Assembly: GCA_964348665.1 (NCBI GenBank)
Contig: CAYGDP010000003.1
Coordinates: 62,001 to 126,000 of the forward strand
Origin: CAYGDP01 sp964348665
Lineage (GTDB): Bacteria > Verrucomicrobiota > Verrucomicrobiia > Palsa-1439 > CAYGDP01
Direction of reading: 5' to 3'
DNA: 64,000 nt
Of the stretch, positions 33,588-41,968 are shown in pieces (position 1 is the first letter of the stretch; each line of letters starts with the position of its first letter). The notes under the pieces were generated by a model. The model was not told where the DNA came from. It made no database searches and was given only the letters and a program-made list of their open reading frames with translations. The translations under genes were made by a program, and so were the position numbers.

Positions 33588-33989
33588 CTAGACAGTGGCA
33601 AGGGCTAAGGGTGAGCGGGAAGAACCATTTCGAAACGGGGAAAGGACGGCTGTTTCGAGGGGAGACGGGCAAATCTTACACAGGCGTGCTTCATTTTTTT
33701 TCGACAGATCGAGAAAGACCACTGCGCACTTCCACGCGCCGTTCCGTTGCCGCCGGCAGTTGATAACCACGCCGCGGCAATCCACCTGTTCGCGGGCGCC
33801 GCCATTGCCGTTTGGCAGGTGGAGGCAAACACTTACCTCGGTCCACGTTTGCAGGGCTGCGCTGCTGCGAAAAACCATGCCGCGGGGACTGATTTGAAAA
33901 TGGCGACGGTCTACTTCGTGGGACTCATTGCCTAAATGGAGTGCTACAGACGGAGAACTGACAGCCTGACTAAAACGTGAACTGCTCAT
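33588..33989 (-). CDS. PilZ-like domain protein
   Basis: 133-residue protein whose middle (HFQISPRGMVFRSSAALQTWTEVSVCLHLP ... VDCRGVVINCRRQRNGAWKCAVVFLDLS) follows the beta-barrel pattern of PilZ domains, with an xxSxxG-like ISPRG in place of the c-di-GMP motif; the preceding RxxxR motif is only partly kept (DRRHF). Cotranscribed with pilT, so a role in pilus control is inferred. GAAAGG lies 8 bases before the ATG. Confidence 0.6.
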   Translation of the reverse strand: MSSSRFSQAVSSPSVALHLGNESHEVDRRHFQISPRGMVFRSSAALQTWTEVSVCLHLPNGNGGAREQVDCRGVVINCRRQRNGAWKCAVVFLDLSKKNEARLCKICPSPLETAVLSPFRNGSSRSPLALATV

Positions 33990-34061
33990 AATTTACAGCC
34001 TTTCTCTCAAAGGTTACTCGCGGTTCATGCCTGAAACTTCCGCACACTAGCATCACTCTTT

Positions 34062-34079
34062 GAACCTGTCAACAGGTTC
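34062..34079 (-). terminator. hairpin behind fabH
   Basis: GAACCTGT and ACAGGTTC arms with a two-base centre, one base after the fabH stop. No T-run follows, so a factor-independent terminator is uncertain. Confidence 0.35.
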
Positions 34080-34080
34080 G

Positions 34081-35112
34081 TTACCACTGAATCACCGCCG
34101 CTGCCCAGGTCAGTCCAGCCCCAAATACCACCAGCAAAATCAGGTCTCCTCGCTGGATTCGGCCGCCCCGCGCCGCTTCATCCAACGCAATGGCAACCGA
34201 CGCGGCGCTGGTGTTGCCGAACCGATCCACATTCACAAATACTTTTTCCTTCGGCGCGCCCAATCGGTCGGCGATCGCATCAATGATCCGGATGTTCGCT
34301 TGATGCGGGATCACCATGGCGATATCCTCAATGGTCAGCCCGCAGCGGCTCAACGCTTCCCGGGACGCCGTTGCCATCGCGCCGACCGCATTTTTAAAAA
34401 CTTCCTTGCCGGACATTTTCAAGAAATGGAGGCGTGCATCCACCGATGCGCGTGTCGCCGGTTGTCGAGCGCCGCCGCCCGGCATACAGAGGATATTTGC
34501 CTGTCCGCCGTCAGCACCCATGCAGGTTGTCAAAATCCCATGCTCACTCCCGCCGCTTCGCAACACCGCTGCTCCCGCGCCGTCGCCAAACAGCACGCAC
34601 GTCTGCCGGTCCGTCCAGTCCACGATTGCGGACAATTTCTCTGCGCCGATCACCAGCACCGTTTCGCACGACCGGCTGGCAATGAATTGCTGGCCGATTT
34701 CCAGCCCGTAGAGAAACCCTGAACAGGCGGCCTCGATATCGAAACAGGCCGCGCGCCGCGCCCCCAATTTCTCCTGTACCAGACACGCCGTCGCGGGAAA
34801 TACCATGTCCGGTGTGATCGTCGCGACGATGATCAAATCCACCTCTTCCGCTTTTTCCCCGGCCTGTTCCAACGCCCGTCGCGCTGCCTCCGCTCCCATG
34901 TCGCTGGTAAACGTCGTTTCGTCGGCGATGTGACGTTCGCGAATTCCAGTGCGAGACACGATCCATTCGTCGGAGGTCTCGACCATTCTTTCCAAGTCGG
35001 CATTGGTCAGCACCCGTGGCGGCACGAACGCGCCGGTGCCGACTATGGACACGGGTCTAACGGCTGCCCGCGACCGCGGATTCCGCAAGGAGGGACGGCT
35101 CGATTTTTTCAT
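34081..35112 (-). CDS. fabH: 3-oxoacyl-ACP synthase III (FabH)
   Basis: 343-residue initiating condensing enzyme of fatty acid synthesis (acetyl-CoA + malonyl-ACP). Catalytic triad: Cys in FDIEAACSGFLYG, His in VIPHQANIRIID and Asn in VDRFGNTSAAS. The ATG at 35112 overlaps the end of plsX by 56 bases but has GGAGAG directly upstream; a GTG at 35052 right after the plsX stop is the alternative. Last gene of the coaD-yceD-rpmF-plsX-fabH operon. Confidence 0.95.
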   Translation of the reverse strand: MKKSSRPSLRNPRSRAAVRPVSIVGTGAFVPPRVLTNADLERMVETSDEWIVSRTGIRERHIADETTFTSDMGAEAARRALEQAGEKAEEVDLIIVATITPDMVFPATACLVQEKLGARRAACFDIEAACSGFLYGLEIGQQFIASRSCETVLVIGAEKLSAIVDWTDRQTCVLFGDGAGAAVLRSGGSEHGILTTCMGADGGQANILCMPGGGARQPATRASVDARLHFLKMSGKEVFKNAVGAMATASREALSRCGLTIEDIAMVIPHQANIRIIDAIADRLGAPKEKVFVNVDRFGNTSAASVAIALDEAARGGRIQRGDLILLVVFGAGLTWAAAVIQW

Positions 35113-36106
35113 TCACTCTCCGGACTTCTTCGAGGATGGTTTGGCTCAATTGTTGTTTGGCCGCTTCCAGCGCGGCGCGAATGGCGTTGCGAATTGCTTT
35201 GGGCGACGAGGATCCGTGCGCGATGATTGTCACGCCGCGCGTGCCCAGCAACGGCGCTCCGCCGTACTCGGCGTAGTCGGTCTTTCGATGGATCTCTCGA
35301 AACGCGCCTTGCGCCAGCCATGCACCGGCCATCCGTGTGGGGGTCTTTTTCAATTCATCCTTGAGCCATTGAAATAACGCGCTGGCGATGCTTTCGCAAG
35401 TCTTGAGTATGATATTCCCCACAAATCCATCGGTCACGACCACGTCTACGTCACCCTCGAAGAGATCATGACCCTCGATGTTGCCGACAAAATTAAGGTG
35501 CGTTTTTTTGAGCATCTCGAAGACTTCCTTGGTCAGCAGATTTCCCTTCGCGTCCTCTTCGCCAACGCTCATCAGGCCGATGCGCGGGTTCGGGTAGCCG
35601 AGCACGGTGCGCGCGTACGCGCTGCCCATGGCGGCGTATTGGACGAGATGGACTGGGCGCGCTTCGGTGTTGGCGCCTGCATCGAGCAATACAAATGGCT
35701 TGGTTGGTGTTGGCAACAACGTCGCGATTCCTGCGCGATGAACGCCCTCCAGCAGGCGTAATTTGATCATCGTCGCCGCCACCGCCCCACCCGTGTTGCC
35801 CGCGCTCATAAACGCATCCGCCTCGCCATGCTTGACCAAATCAACCGCCCGCGCCAGGGATGTATCCTTTTTCCGGCGCAGGCCGAGAACGGGCTGCTCG
35901 TTCATTTCCAGCACGTCGCGCGCGTTGATGATTTTCAAGCGCGGATCGCTGCAGCCGAGGGCGCGCAGTTCTCCCTCGATTTTTTCCTGTTGTCCGACGA
36001 GGAACAGGGTCGTGATGTGGGGAAAATCCTGGAGCGCCTGCGCCGCGCCTGCGATCACCGCCGCCGGCGCGTGATCGCCGCCCATGGCGTCCACGGCGAT
36101 TTTCAT
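35057..36106 (-). CDS. plsX: phosphate acyltransferase PlsX
   Basis: 349-residue enzyme making acyl-phosphate from acyl-ACP, the first step of the PlsX/PlsY route to phosphatidic acid. MKIAVDAMGGDHAPAAVIAGA at the N-terminus, SAGNTGGAVAATM and DGFVGNIILKTCES are diagnostic. Three bases behind rpmF, in the conserved rpmF-plsX-fabH order. Confidence 0.96.
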   Translation of the reverse strand: MKIAVDAMGGDHAPAAVIAGAAQALQDFPHITTLFLVGQQEKIEGELRALGCSDPRLKIINARDVLEMNEQPVLGLRRKKDTSLARAVDLVKHGEADAFMSAGNTGGAVAATMIKLRLLEGVHRAGIATLLPTPTKPFVLLDAGANTEARPVHLVQYAAMGSAYARTVLGYPNPRIGLMSVGEEDAKGNLLTKEVFEMLKKTHLNFVGNIEGHDLFEGDVDVVVTDGFVGNIILKTCESIASALFQWLKDELKKTPTRMAGAWLAQGAFREIHRKTDYAEYGGAPLLGTRGVTIIAHGSSSPKAIRNAIRAALEAAKQQLSQTILEEVRRVNEKIEPSLLAESAVAGSR

Positions 36107-36109
36107 GGT

Positions 36110-36292
36110 TTACGAGGCTTCCGCGCTGACGATTTGTCGGCCGCGGTAGTAGCCGCATGACGGACAGACTCGATGCGGGCGCGAGGCGCTGCCACATTGC
36201 GAGCACTTCGAGAGCTGCGGCGGCTCCCAACGATTGGCGCCACGACGTAAGCGTTGACGTGACTTGGATGATTTGCGTTTTGGAACTCCCAT
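36110..36292 (-). CDS. rpmF: 50S ribosomal protein L32
   Basis: 60-residue bL32. It begins GVPKRKSSKSRQRLRRG and carries the zinc-type CSQCGSASRPHRVCPSCGYYRG, so it is the four-cysteine (zinc-binding) form. Eight bases behind the YceD-like gene. Confidence 0.97.
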   Translation of the reverse strand: MGVPKRKSSKSRQRLRRGANRWEPPQLSKCSQCGSASRPHRVCPSCGYYRGRQIVSAEAS

Positions 36293-36300
36293 GTCGTCTC

Positions 36301-36756
36301 CTAAAGTTTTAGTTTGCTAAGCGCGTCCCACTGGGAACTGACCGAACGCGGTTTGCACTTGCACTTCTTTGCGTTCAGATTTTGTCCACAGGAAGGACAC
36401 AACCCTTTGCACGTCGGCGAACACAGCGCCCGCTGCGGCAACTGCAGGAGAATATCCTCTCGGAGGTTTTCCGTCAAGTCGAACACCTGTTTGTTGCCAA
36501 TTTCTTCCTCGAACAAAAAATCCTCGACCGCCAGCTTGAACGAGCACTTCTTGAGGCATCTCCCGCATTCCAGCGTCCCTGTTGTCCACAGCCGTCCTCG
36601 CACCAACAACCCGCTGCCGACGATCGTGGCCAGCAAATCATAATGAAGCGGTTTGCCGAACTGCGCCAAGCCGTCTTCCACTGCCAAAACTTCCGCCGGC
36701 TCCTCGCCCTCCAGTTTCATTCCCTCCGCGGGAATCTGTTCCGGATAAATTTTCAT
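36301..36756 (-). CDS. DUF177/YceD family protein
   Basis: 151-residue YceD-like protein. The family marker CGRCLKKC (about 73-80) and C-terminal CSPTCKGLCPSCGQNLN are present. YceD proteins are implicated in 23S rRNA or ribosome-associated processes and lie next to rpmF in most bacteria. The ATG at 36756 (MKIYPEQ) is chosen over the GTG one codon earlier; it shares one base with the coaD stop. Confidence 0.9.
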   Translation of the reverse strand: MKIYPEQIPAEGMKLEGEEPAEVLAVEDGLAQFGKPLHYDLLATIVGSGLLVRGRLWTTGTLECGRCLKKCSFKLAVEDFLFEEEIGNKQVFDLTENLREDILLQLPQRALCSPTCKGLCPSCGQNLNAKKCKCKPRSVSSQWDALSKLKL

Positions 36757-37241
36757 CACGCACCTCGCAGTTTTTTCTTCAATGCCAGCTCCACAGGACG
36801 CGGCACAAATCCCCGCGCGCTACCCCCCAGCCGGACAATTTCCTTGATCATCCGCGAGCTTAGAAATGTAAACTCATCTTTCGGCATCATAAAAACCGTC
36901 TCCACTTCGTCGGCCAGCCGGCGATTCATCAGCGCCATCTGAAATTCATACTCAAAATCCGAGACCGCCCGCAATCCGCGAACGATCGCCACCGCGTTCT
37001 TGCGCCTCGCATAGCTGACCAGCAACCCTTCAAAATCGTCCACCCGAACGTTCCGCAGCGGTCGCACCGCGCTGACCACCAGCGCTTTTCTCTCCGCCAC
37101 CGTGAACAACGGCGACTTATCCGCGTTCACCGCCAAGGCGACCACGACTTCATCGAATAATCGGGCGGCACGGCGCAGCACGTCCAAATGCCCGTTGGTG
37201 ATCGGGTCGAAACTTCCCGGATAAATCGCGATGCGTTTCAT
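36756..37241 (-). CDS. coaD: phosphopantetheine adenylyltransferase
   Basis: 161-residue enzyme of coenzyme A synthesis (4'-phosphopantetheine + ATP to dephospho-CoA). YPGSFDPITNGHLDVLRRA contains the T/HxGH signature, and RGLRAVSDFEYEFQMALMNRRL and FTFLSSRMIKEIVRLGGS follow. The ATG is 8 bases behind the -10 TAAAAT, so the transcript is probably leaderless. First gene of the fatty acid/ribosomal operon. Confidence 0.96.
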   Translation of the reverse strand: MKRIAIYPGSFDPITNGHLDVLRRAARLFDEVVVALAVNADKSPLFTVAERKALVVSAVRPLRNVRVDDFEGLLVSYARRKNAVAIVRGLRAVSDFEYEFQMALMNRRLADEVETVFMMPKDEFTFLSSRMIKEIVRLGGSARGFVPRPVELALKKKLRGA

Positions 37242-37249
37242 GGCGCGGT

Positions 37250-37278
37250 ATTTTACTAATGACCCTGGCGGAATGCAA
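37250..37278 (-). promoter_or_regulatory. predicted leaderless promoter of coaD
   Basis: -35 TTGCAT (37278-37273), 17-base spacer, -10 TAAAAT (37255-37250), then 8 bases to the ATG at 37241. The -35 is directly adjacent to that of the divergent gene. Confidence 0.65.
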
Positions 37279-37308
37279 TTGCCGATCCTGCCTCCTTGTT
37301 GGTAGAAT
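37279..37308 (+). promoter_or_regulatory. predicted leaderless promoter of the LamG phosphodiesterase gene
   Basis: -35 TTGCCG (37279-37284), 18-base spacer, -10 TAGAAT (37303-37308), then 8 bases to the GTG at 37317. Confidence 0.6.
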
Positions 37309-37316
37309 TGTTTCCA

Positions 37317-39221
37317 GTGAAGTTTTTCTGTTGTTTCTGGGCGGTGTTGGTATTGACGGCGGGTATTTCGCTGGCTGACGGGCCGGGTCGTAGCAACGCC
37401 TTTCAAGGGCGGCGAGTTCTGGTCGTTGGTGTCGATGGCCTGCGCGCGGATGCGCTCAAGATGGCAATCGAAAACGGGCGGGCGCCGAATTTCAAGAGCC
37501 TGCTCGACCGCGGCGTTGTCAGTTGGAACGCGGTAGCCGGCGGCCTGCTGGATTCTACCACCCAGCAAGCAACCAGCAGCGGGCCGGGCTGGTGCACGAT
37601 TCTGACCGGTGTCTGGACCAATCATCATCGCATCGTGGACAACGGCGACAGCATGAATCTGTACGCGCAACAATTCAGCAGCGCGTATCCGAGTTTCTTG
37701 AAACGGATCAAGGACGCCCAACCGGATGCCCGCGTCGCGACGTTCGTGAGCTGGCCGGAAATTGACCGTTACCTGCTCGAACCGGTTGCCGCTTCCATCG
37801 CGCATCGCCGGTTTATTGCTCCCAACGACCACGATTACAGCGGTTGCGACCGCGCCTTGACTGACGAATGTGTCGCCCATTTGAAATCGGCTGATCCCGA
37901 TTTTATTTTTCTCTACTACGGGAATCTCGATGAGATTGGCCATGCCTCCGGCCATTCTCCCGACAATCCGAACTACAGGAAGGAACTGGAAACGATTGAC
38001 GCCCTGTTCGGCCGTGTCCTCGCTGCCATGCGTGCGCGACCAGGGTTTGCGGACGAACAATGGCTCGTTATTCTCACCGCCGATCACGGCGGCGTGATGC
38101 AGAAAAACCAGGGTGGTCATGGCGGCCAGAGCGCCGAGGAACGTACCATCCCCATGATTGTGAGCGGGTTATCCCCGTTTCCAATCGAATCGCGTGACAC
38201 CCCCGGTCAACCTGCCGTGGCGTCGACCGTCTTGCAGTTTTTGGGCGTCACTGTGGATCCTGCGTGGGGAATCGGTTCGACCGTGCCGCTCGGCGCATCC
38301 TTCGGTTTGCCGCCATATGTTCGTGCCGAGCCGCAGCAGGGGAGGATAGCGCTGCGCTGGACGTTGCCGGAGAAAAAATTCGACGGAATAGAAATTTATC
38401 GGAACGGAATCAAACAGACCGCGTTGCCGTCGAGCGCCACACAATACGCGGATCCGATTCGTGTTCCCGCCTCGCGCGCCACCTATTCCTACGAAATCCG
38501 GTTTCTTGGTAGTGGCGAAACTCCGCGACAATGTTTCGCCCGCTATCTCCCAACCGCGCCGGCGACGTTGCCGCTATTATCCGACGGTCTGGTGACGCAC
38601 TTGGCGTTCGAGGGCGACATCAAAGATGCTTCGGGTCGAAACAATCATTCCATCGCCACGGGAGAACCTCGATTCGCTGCTGGCAAAATCGGGCAGAGTG
38701 TTGTCTTGAACAATACCGCTTCTCTTTCGCTTGGAAAATCCGACGACCTGAATTTCGGCGCGGAGACCGATTTTACGGTCTCGTTCTGGGTGAAATTCAA
38801 CCAGCCCTGGCGCGCCGACCCGATTTTCATCGGCAACAAATCGTGGGAAAGCGGGGGTAATGTCGGCTGGTGCATCGCCGGCGGGGATGGCAAACCGATT
38901 TGGCAATGGAACTTTCGCGGGAAAACCGCTGGACGACGGGATTTCGACCCATCCGGTCCAGCAACCAATGATGGCCAATGGCATTTGATTACTATCACGC
39001 ACGATCGGCGTGGGGCGGCTGTGTTTTATCAGGACAGCAAGGAAATTGGGGAGGTGGACATCGCCGGCTGCGGGTCGCTCGATAGCGGTTTGCCCATTCA
39101 ACTCGGCTGCGATGGCACTGGGAAATATCCACTCAACGTGGACGCACAATTCGACGATCTCCGCGTTTGGCGCCGCGCCCTGTGGCCGGGCGAGGTTCAA
39201 AAGCTCTTTCTTGGACGCTAA
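37317..39221 (+). CDS. secreted type I phosphodiesterase fused to a LamG domain
   Basis: 634-residue exported protein. A signal peptide (FFCCFWAVLVLTAGISLAD) is followed by an alkaline-phosphatase-type phosphodiesterase domain (GVDGLRADALKMA, WCTILTGVWTNHHR with the Thr nucleophile, LTADHGG; about 30-330), a linker with fibronectin-like strands (about 335-420) and a C-terminal concanavalin/LamG domain (LVTHLAFEGDIKDASGRNN to FDDLRVWRRALWPGEV). It likely binds a glycan while hydrolysing a phosphodiester; the substrate is unknown. The GTG at 37317 matches the signal peptide start and the leaderless promoter. Confidence 0.85.
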   Translation: MKFFCCFWAVLVLTAGISLADGPGRSNAFQGRRVLVVGVDGLRADALKMAIENGRAPNFKSLLDRGVVSWNAVAGGLLDSTTQQATSSGPGWCTILTGVWTNHHRIVDNGDSMNLYAQQFSSAYPSFLKRIKDAQPDARVATFVSWPEIDRYLLEPVAASIAHRRFIAPNDHDYSGCDRALTDECVAHLKSADPDFIFLYYGNLDEIGHASGHSPDNPNYRKELETIDALFGRVLAAMRARPGFADEQWLVILTADHGGVMQKNQGGHGGQSAEERTIPMIVSGLSPFPIESRDTPGQPAVASTVLQFLGVTVDPAWGIGSTVPLGASFGLPPYVRAEPQQGRIALRWTLPEKKFDGIEIYRNGIKQTALPSSATQYADPIRVPASRATYSYEIRFLGSGETPRQCFARYLPTAPATLPLLSDGLVTHLAFEGDIKDASGRNNHSIATGEPRFAAGKIGQSVVLNNTASLSLGKSDDLNFGAETDFTVSFWVKFNQPWRADPIFIGNKSWESGGNVGWCIAGGDGKPIWQWNFRGKTAGRRDFDPSGPATNDGQWHLITITHDRRGAAVFYQDSKEIGEVDIAGCGSLDSGLPIQLGCDGTGKYPLNVDAQFDDLRVWRRALWPGEVQKLFLGR

Positions 39222-39796
39222 CGGGAAGATTCTGATTTTGACAAAAACTCCACGCGCGTATCGCCGTGGCTTAGTGTCCGGTCGCAGCGCCAGGGCGTTA
39301 TGATCCCGAGTTCCTCCTTTTTGAACCGTTCGATGATGAGCGTGCCGTTCTTCGAGAGAAGATTGGGCAATCTCGGCTGTTGCAAGAGTTTCGCCGCCAG
39401 CGACGTTTGGCTGGGAAGTTTTGCATACGGCGGTCCCGCGAAGATAATGTCGTACCGTTTTTCTCGTGTCGCGATGAAATCAAAGACATCCATGCACACG
39501 ATTTCCATCCCTTCACGATCCATCTCTTCCCGCATCACTTTTTCCAGGTTGCGTTCGATGACGCGAGCGGCGTCCCGGGATCGCTCCACCAGGGTCACCT
39601 GTTTTGCGCCGCGTGACAACGCTTCCAGCCCCACCGCGCCTGTCCCGGAGAACAAATCGAGCATTCGCGCGCCAACTACGCTCGCGCCCAGACGCGAGAA
39701 AACGGCCCCCCGCATCATGTCCGTGAGCGGACGGATGGCCAGTCCCTCTGGTACAAACAATTTTGTCCCTCGTGCCAGGCCTGCTATGATGCGCAT
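39218..39796 (-). CDS. rsmD: RsmD-like 16S rRNA (guanine-N2) methyltransferase
   Basis: 192-residue RsmD family methyltransferase (G966 of 16S rRNA in E. coli). RIIAGLARGTKL, the SAM motif LDLFSGTGAVGLEALSRGA and VERSRDAARVIERNL are present. Motif IV reads AGPPYA (residues 120-125) where the family normally has DPP(Y/F), so the catalytic acidic residue appears replaced by glycine. The convergent LamG gene overlaps its stop by four bases. Confidence 0.85.
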   Translation of the reverse strand: MRIIAGLARGTKLFVPEGLAIRPLTDMMRGAVFSRLGASVVGARMLDLFSGTGAVGLEALSRGAKQVTLVERSRDAARVIERNLEKVMREEMDREGMEIVCMDVFDFIATREKRYDIIFAGPPYAKLPSQTSLAAKLLQQPRLPNLLSKNGTLIIERFKKEELGIITPWRCDRTLSHGDTRVEFLSKSESSR

Positions 39797-39813
39797 TGCG
39801 TCGCGTTCGTTAA

Positions 39814-39873
39814 ACGGTTAAATGGTTGAACTGTTCATTGTTGCGTGGATTAAACCATTGAACCATTGACCGA
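39814..39873. other. imperfect inverted repeat in the rsmD / lipid-kinase divergent region
   Basis: AAATGGTTGAAC and later AACCATTGAACCATTGACCG are imperfect inverted copies around a loop; A/T-rich, with repeated AACCATT/AATGGTT units. May be an operator or degenerate repeat. Confidence 0.3.
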
Positions 39874-39896
39874 TTCAAGAATTTACCGAGCTTCTC

Positions 39897-40787
39897 ATGC
39901 AAAAAACCTGCGTCATATTCAATCCCGCGGCGCGGTGCGGACGGTCCAGCAAAGTCCTGAAAAAGCTGCAGTTGGAGGAAAAAGGCTGTGTATTGATGCC
40001 GACGGAGGGACCTTTGCACGCGACCGAGTTGGTGCGAAACGCGATTGCCGAGCAGTTCGAGGTGGTCGTAGCAGCGGGGGGCGATGGCACGGTAAACGAA
40101 GTCATCAATGGCCTTGCCAACACTTGCATCACGCCGGATGCCAAGACGCGATTGCCGATGCCGACCCTTGGTGTTCTTCCGCTCGGCACGGTGAACGTCT
40201 TTGCGCGCGAACTGGGCATTCCGCTGAACCCGCGCGGTGCTTGGGACGTAATCGAGCGGGGACGATCCAAGCAGATTGATTTGTTGCGAGCCAATCATTT
40301 TTGGTTCGTGCAAATGGCGGGGGTCGGGCTGGACGCCCAAATCGCCCGGAACACCGATCTCTCCTTGAAAGCCCGGATCGGTTTTCTTGCGTACATCGTG
40401 CATGCCTTCAAGGAATTGCGCGCGCCGTTGCCGCGCCTGCGCGCCACGACCGACGTGGGCGTTGCCGAGGGCAGCGTCGTGCTCGTTGGCAATGGCCGGC
40501 GGTACGCCGGCTGGTTCAATATGTGGCCAAAGGCGCGACTCGACAACGGCCGATTCGATGTTGTCGTCTGGAACGGCAGTGGCATTTTTTCGGCGCTCCA
40601 TTTCGCGCAGCAAGCCTTTGGTGGATTGCATGTGACTCGCCAAGACGTAAAATATTATTCTTGCACCTATCTTAAAGTCGAATCGCTCGAAAACGCCGCG
40701 CCATTCGAGTTGGAAGGCGAGGTATTGGGGCAGACTCCCGTGGAATTCTTCGTTATTCCCTTTGGCATCCGCGTCATCGCGCCGTAG
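39897..40787 (+). CDS. diacylglycerol kinase-like lipid kinase (YegS/DgkB family)
   Basis: 296-residue lipid kinase of the DAGKc family. ATP-binding motif VVVAAGGDGTVNEVINGLAN (about 58-77), GVLPLGTVNVFARELGIP and VGLDAQIARN are the conserved blocks. It probably phosphorylates diacylglycerol or a related lipid at the membrane. No clear Shine-Dalgarno site. Confidence 0.88.
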   Translation: MQKTCVIFNPAARCGRSSKVLKKLQLEEKGCVLMPTEGPLHATELVRNAIAEQFEVVVAAGGDGTVNEVINGLANTCITPDAKTRLPMPTLGVLPLGTVNVFARELGIPLNPRGAWDVIERGRSKQIDLLRANHFWFVQMAGVGLDAQIARNTDLSLKARIGFLAYIVHAFKELRAPLPRLRATTDVGVAEGSVVLVGNGRRYAGWFNMWPKARLDNGRFDVVVWNGSGIFSALHFAQQAFGGLHVTRQDVKYYSCTYLKVESLENAAPFELEGEVLGQTPVEFFVIPFGIRVIAP

Positions 40788-40959
40788 CGATTTCCGAAAC
40801 AACCGCCGGGATTTGTATCGCAAATAATTAGGATGAGTAAGCACAAAGTTGCCTTGCGACTTTTTTTACAGAATCGATTTCCCGCAGTCCTCGTGGATGC
40901 ACACAGAATTGTTGCCGTCCACTGGAATCAATTGGCAACAACGGCCGATTTCTGAAGTC

Positions 40960-41289
40960 CTATAACAGTTTCCATCCGCCACCAATGGCGGCATTGGCGG
41001 CGGCGCGGATCGCCCGCATCGCCGCGTTGATGGCGCGCTCGGCTTCGAGAATCCCCAGCCCTTGACGCGTCAGGAGAACGCTTCGCATCGCGTTGCGTTG
41101 CAATTCGACCAGCAGTTTGGCTTCGTCTTTGGTGATCTGCCCTTGGTCGCGCAGTTTCCGGATGGATTGGATCACCAGCAGCAGTTTGCGGAATTCCAGT
41201 TCGGCATATTCGCGGGCAACCGCGCCGCCCGGGCGCAGATCGTCATCGGCGGCAGCCAACATCGCTTTGATCAATAGTTCCGTTCGCAT
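40960..41289 (-). CDS. small conserved-looking hypothetical protein
   Basis: 109-residue protein, predicted mainly helical, with an Ala-rich C-terminus (AERAINAAMRAIRAAANAAIGGG) that looks like an amphipathic or membrane-interacting helix. Starts four bases after the lipoprotein gene on the same strand and is probably cotranscribed. No family recognised. Confidence 0.6.
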   Translation of the reverse strand: MRTELLIKAMLAAADDDLRPGGAVAREYAELEFRKLLLVIQSIRKLRDQGQITKDEAKLLVELQRNAMRSVLLTRQGLGILEAERAINAAMRAIRAAANAAIGGGWKLL

Positions 41290-41293
41290 TTCT

Positions 41294-41740
41294 TTACTTT
41301 CGTTGTTTGGCGATCTCCAGTTTCAGCGCGGCGGTAAATTGGGTGTTGAGCGATTGGCGGAAGGGTTCGATCATCGCCCGTTTCATGCCCCGCTGATGTT
41401 GCTCTTCGAGTTTGCGGAAACTATCCTGCAACAAATCAATCTGCTGCGAGGCGAGGGAATTGACCTCGTGCGCGTCGGCTCGTACTTTCAGCGCGCTCAA
41501 ATCCACTTTCACGCCGTCGTAAAAATCCTGATGACGCGCGTATCCACCTTCCGGGGTTTCGACAATATGCTCCAGTTGGACTAAGAACGCTTCAGATTTC
41601 TTCTGCAAGGCGGTCAAACCATCGTCAATTTTTTTGTCGTACTCGGCAATTAGGTGAACGGTGGTGCAGCCGATTGTTAGAATACACACCGCCAAAAGCG
41701 CGGGTAAAACCGCCGAGAAGACGAGTCGGGCTCGATTCAC
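41294..41740 (-). CDS. predicted lipoprotein of unknown function
   Basis: 148 residues starting at a GTG: basic N-terminus, hydrophobic core and lipobox ILTIGC (cysteine about residue 23), then a helical, coiled-coil-like mature part (YDKKIDDGLTALQKKSEAFLVQLE). Membrane-anchored in the envelope. The longer frame upstream lacks a plausible signal. A perfect -35 TTGACA lies upstream but the -10 is poor. Divergent from dnaK. Confidence 0.6.
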   Translation of the reverse strand: MNRARLVFSAVLPALLAVCILTIGCTTVHLIAEYDKKIDDGLTALQKKSEAFLVQLEHIVETPEGGYARHQDFYDGVKVDLSALKVRADAHEVNSLASQQIDLLQDSFRKLEEQHQRGMKRAMIEPFRQSLNTQFTAALKLEIAKQRK

Positions 41741-41924
41741 AACTGCCTTTTGCTCCGAACAGGACGGCTTTGTCAATTCTTTCCGCGAGGAAGGGATTGG
41801 CGGTAGCGGGCAGGCGAAATGTCCCAACCGGGCGGAGAAGTGGGACAGGATGGCACAGTTTTTGCCCGTTTTCGTGCCTTCTGGTGCAGGAAACGGGGTG
41901 GCACGCGGATAGCAAAGAAAGTGC

Positions 41925-41953
41925 TTGCCCCCGCCGTGTGGTTGGGGTAGAAA
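41925..41953 (+). promoter_or_regulatory. predicted promoter of dnaK
   Basis: -35 TTGCCC (41925-41930), 17-base spacer, -10 TAGAAA (41948-41953), 15 bases before the ATG, so the leader would be only about 9 bases and has no ribosome binding site. Confidence 0.5.
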
Positions 41954-41968
41954 GCGCACCCTTTTTCT

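Noticed and set aside
37242..38120. Long N-terminal extension of the coaD frame
   Set aside because: It is antisense to the phosphodiesterase signal peptide and domain; CoaD has its family start at 37241 with a good promoter.
40788..40959. Hairpin TTGTTGCC...GGCAACAA between lipid-kinase gene and small protein gene
   Set aside because: Long loop, no T-run and no repeat elsewhere; probably by chance.
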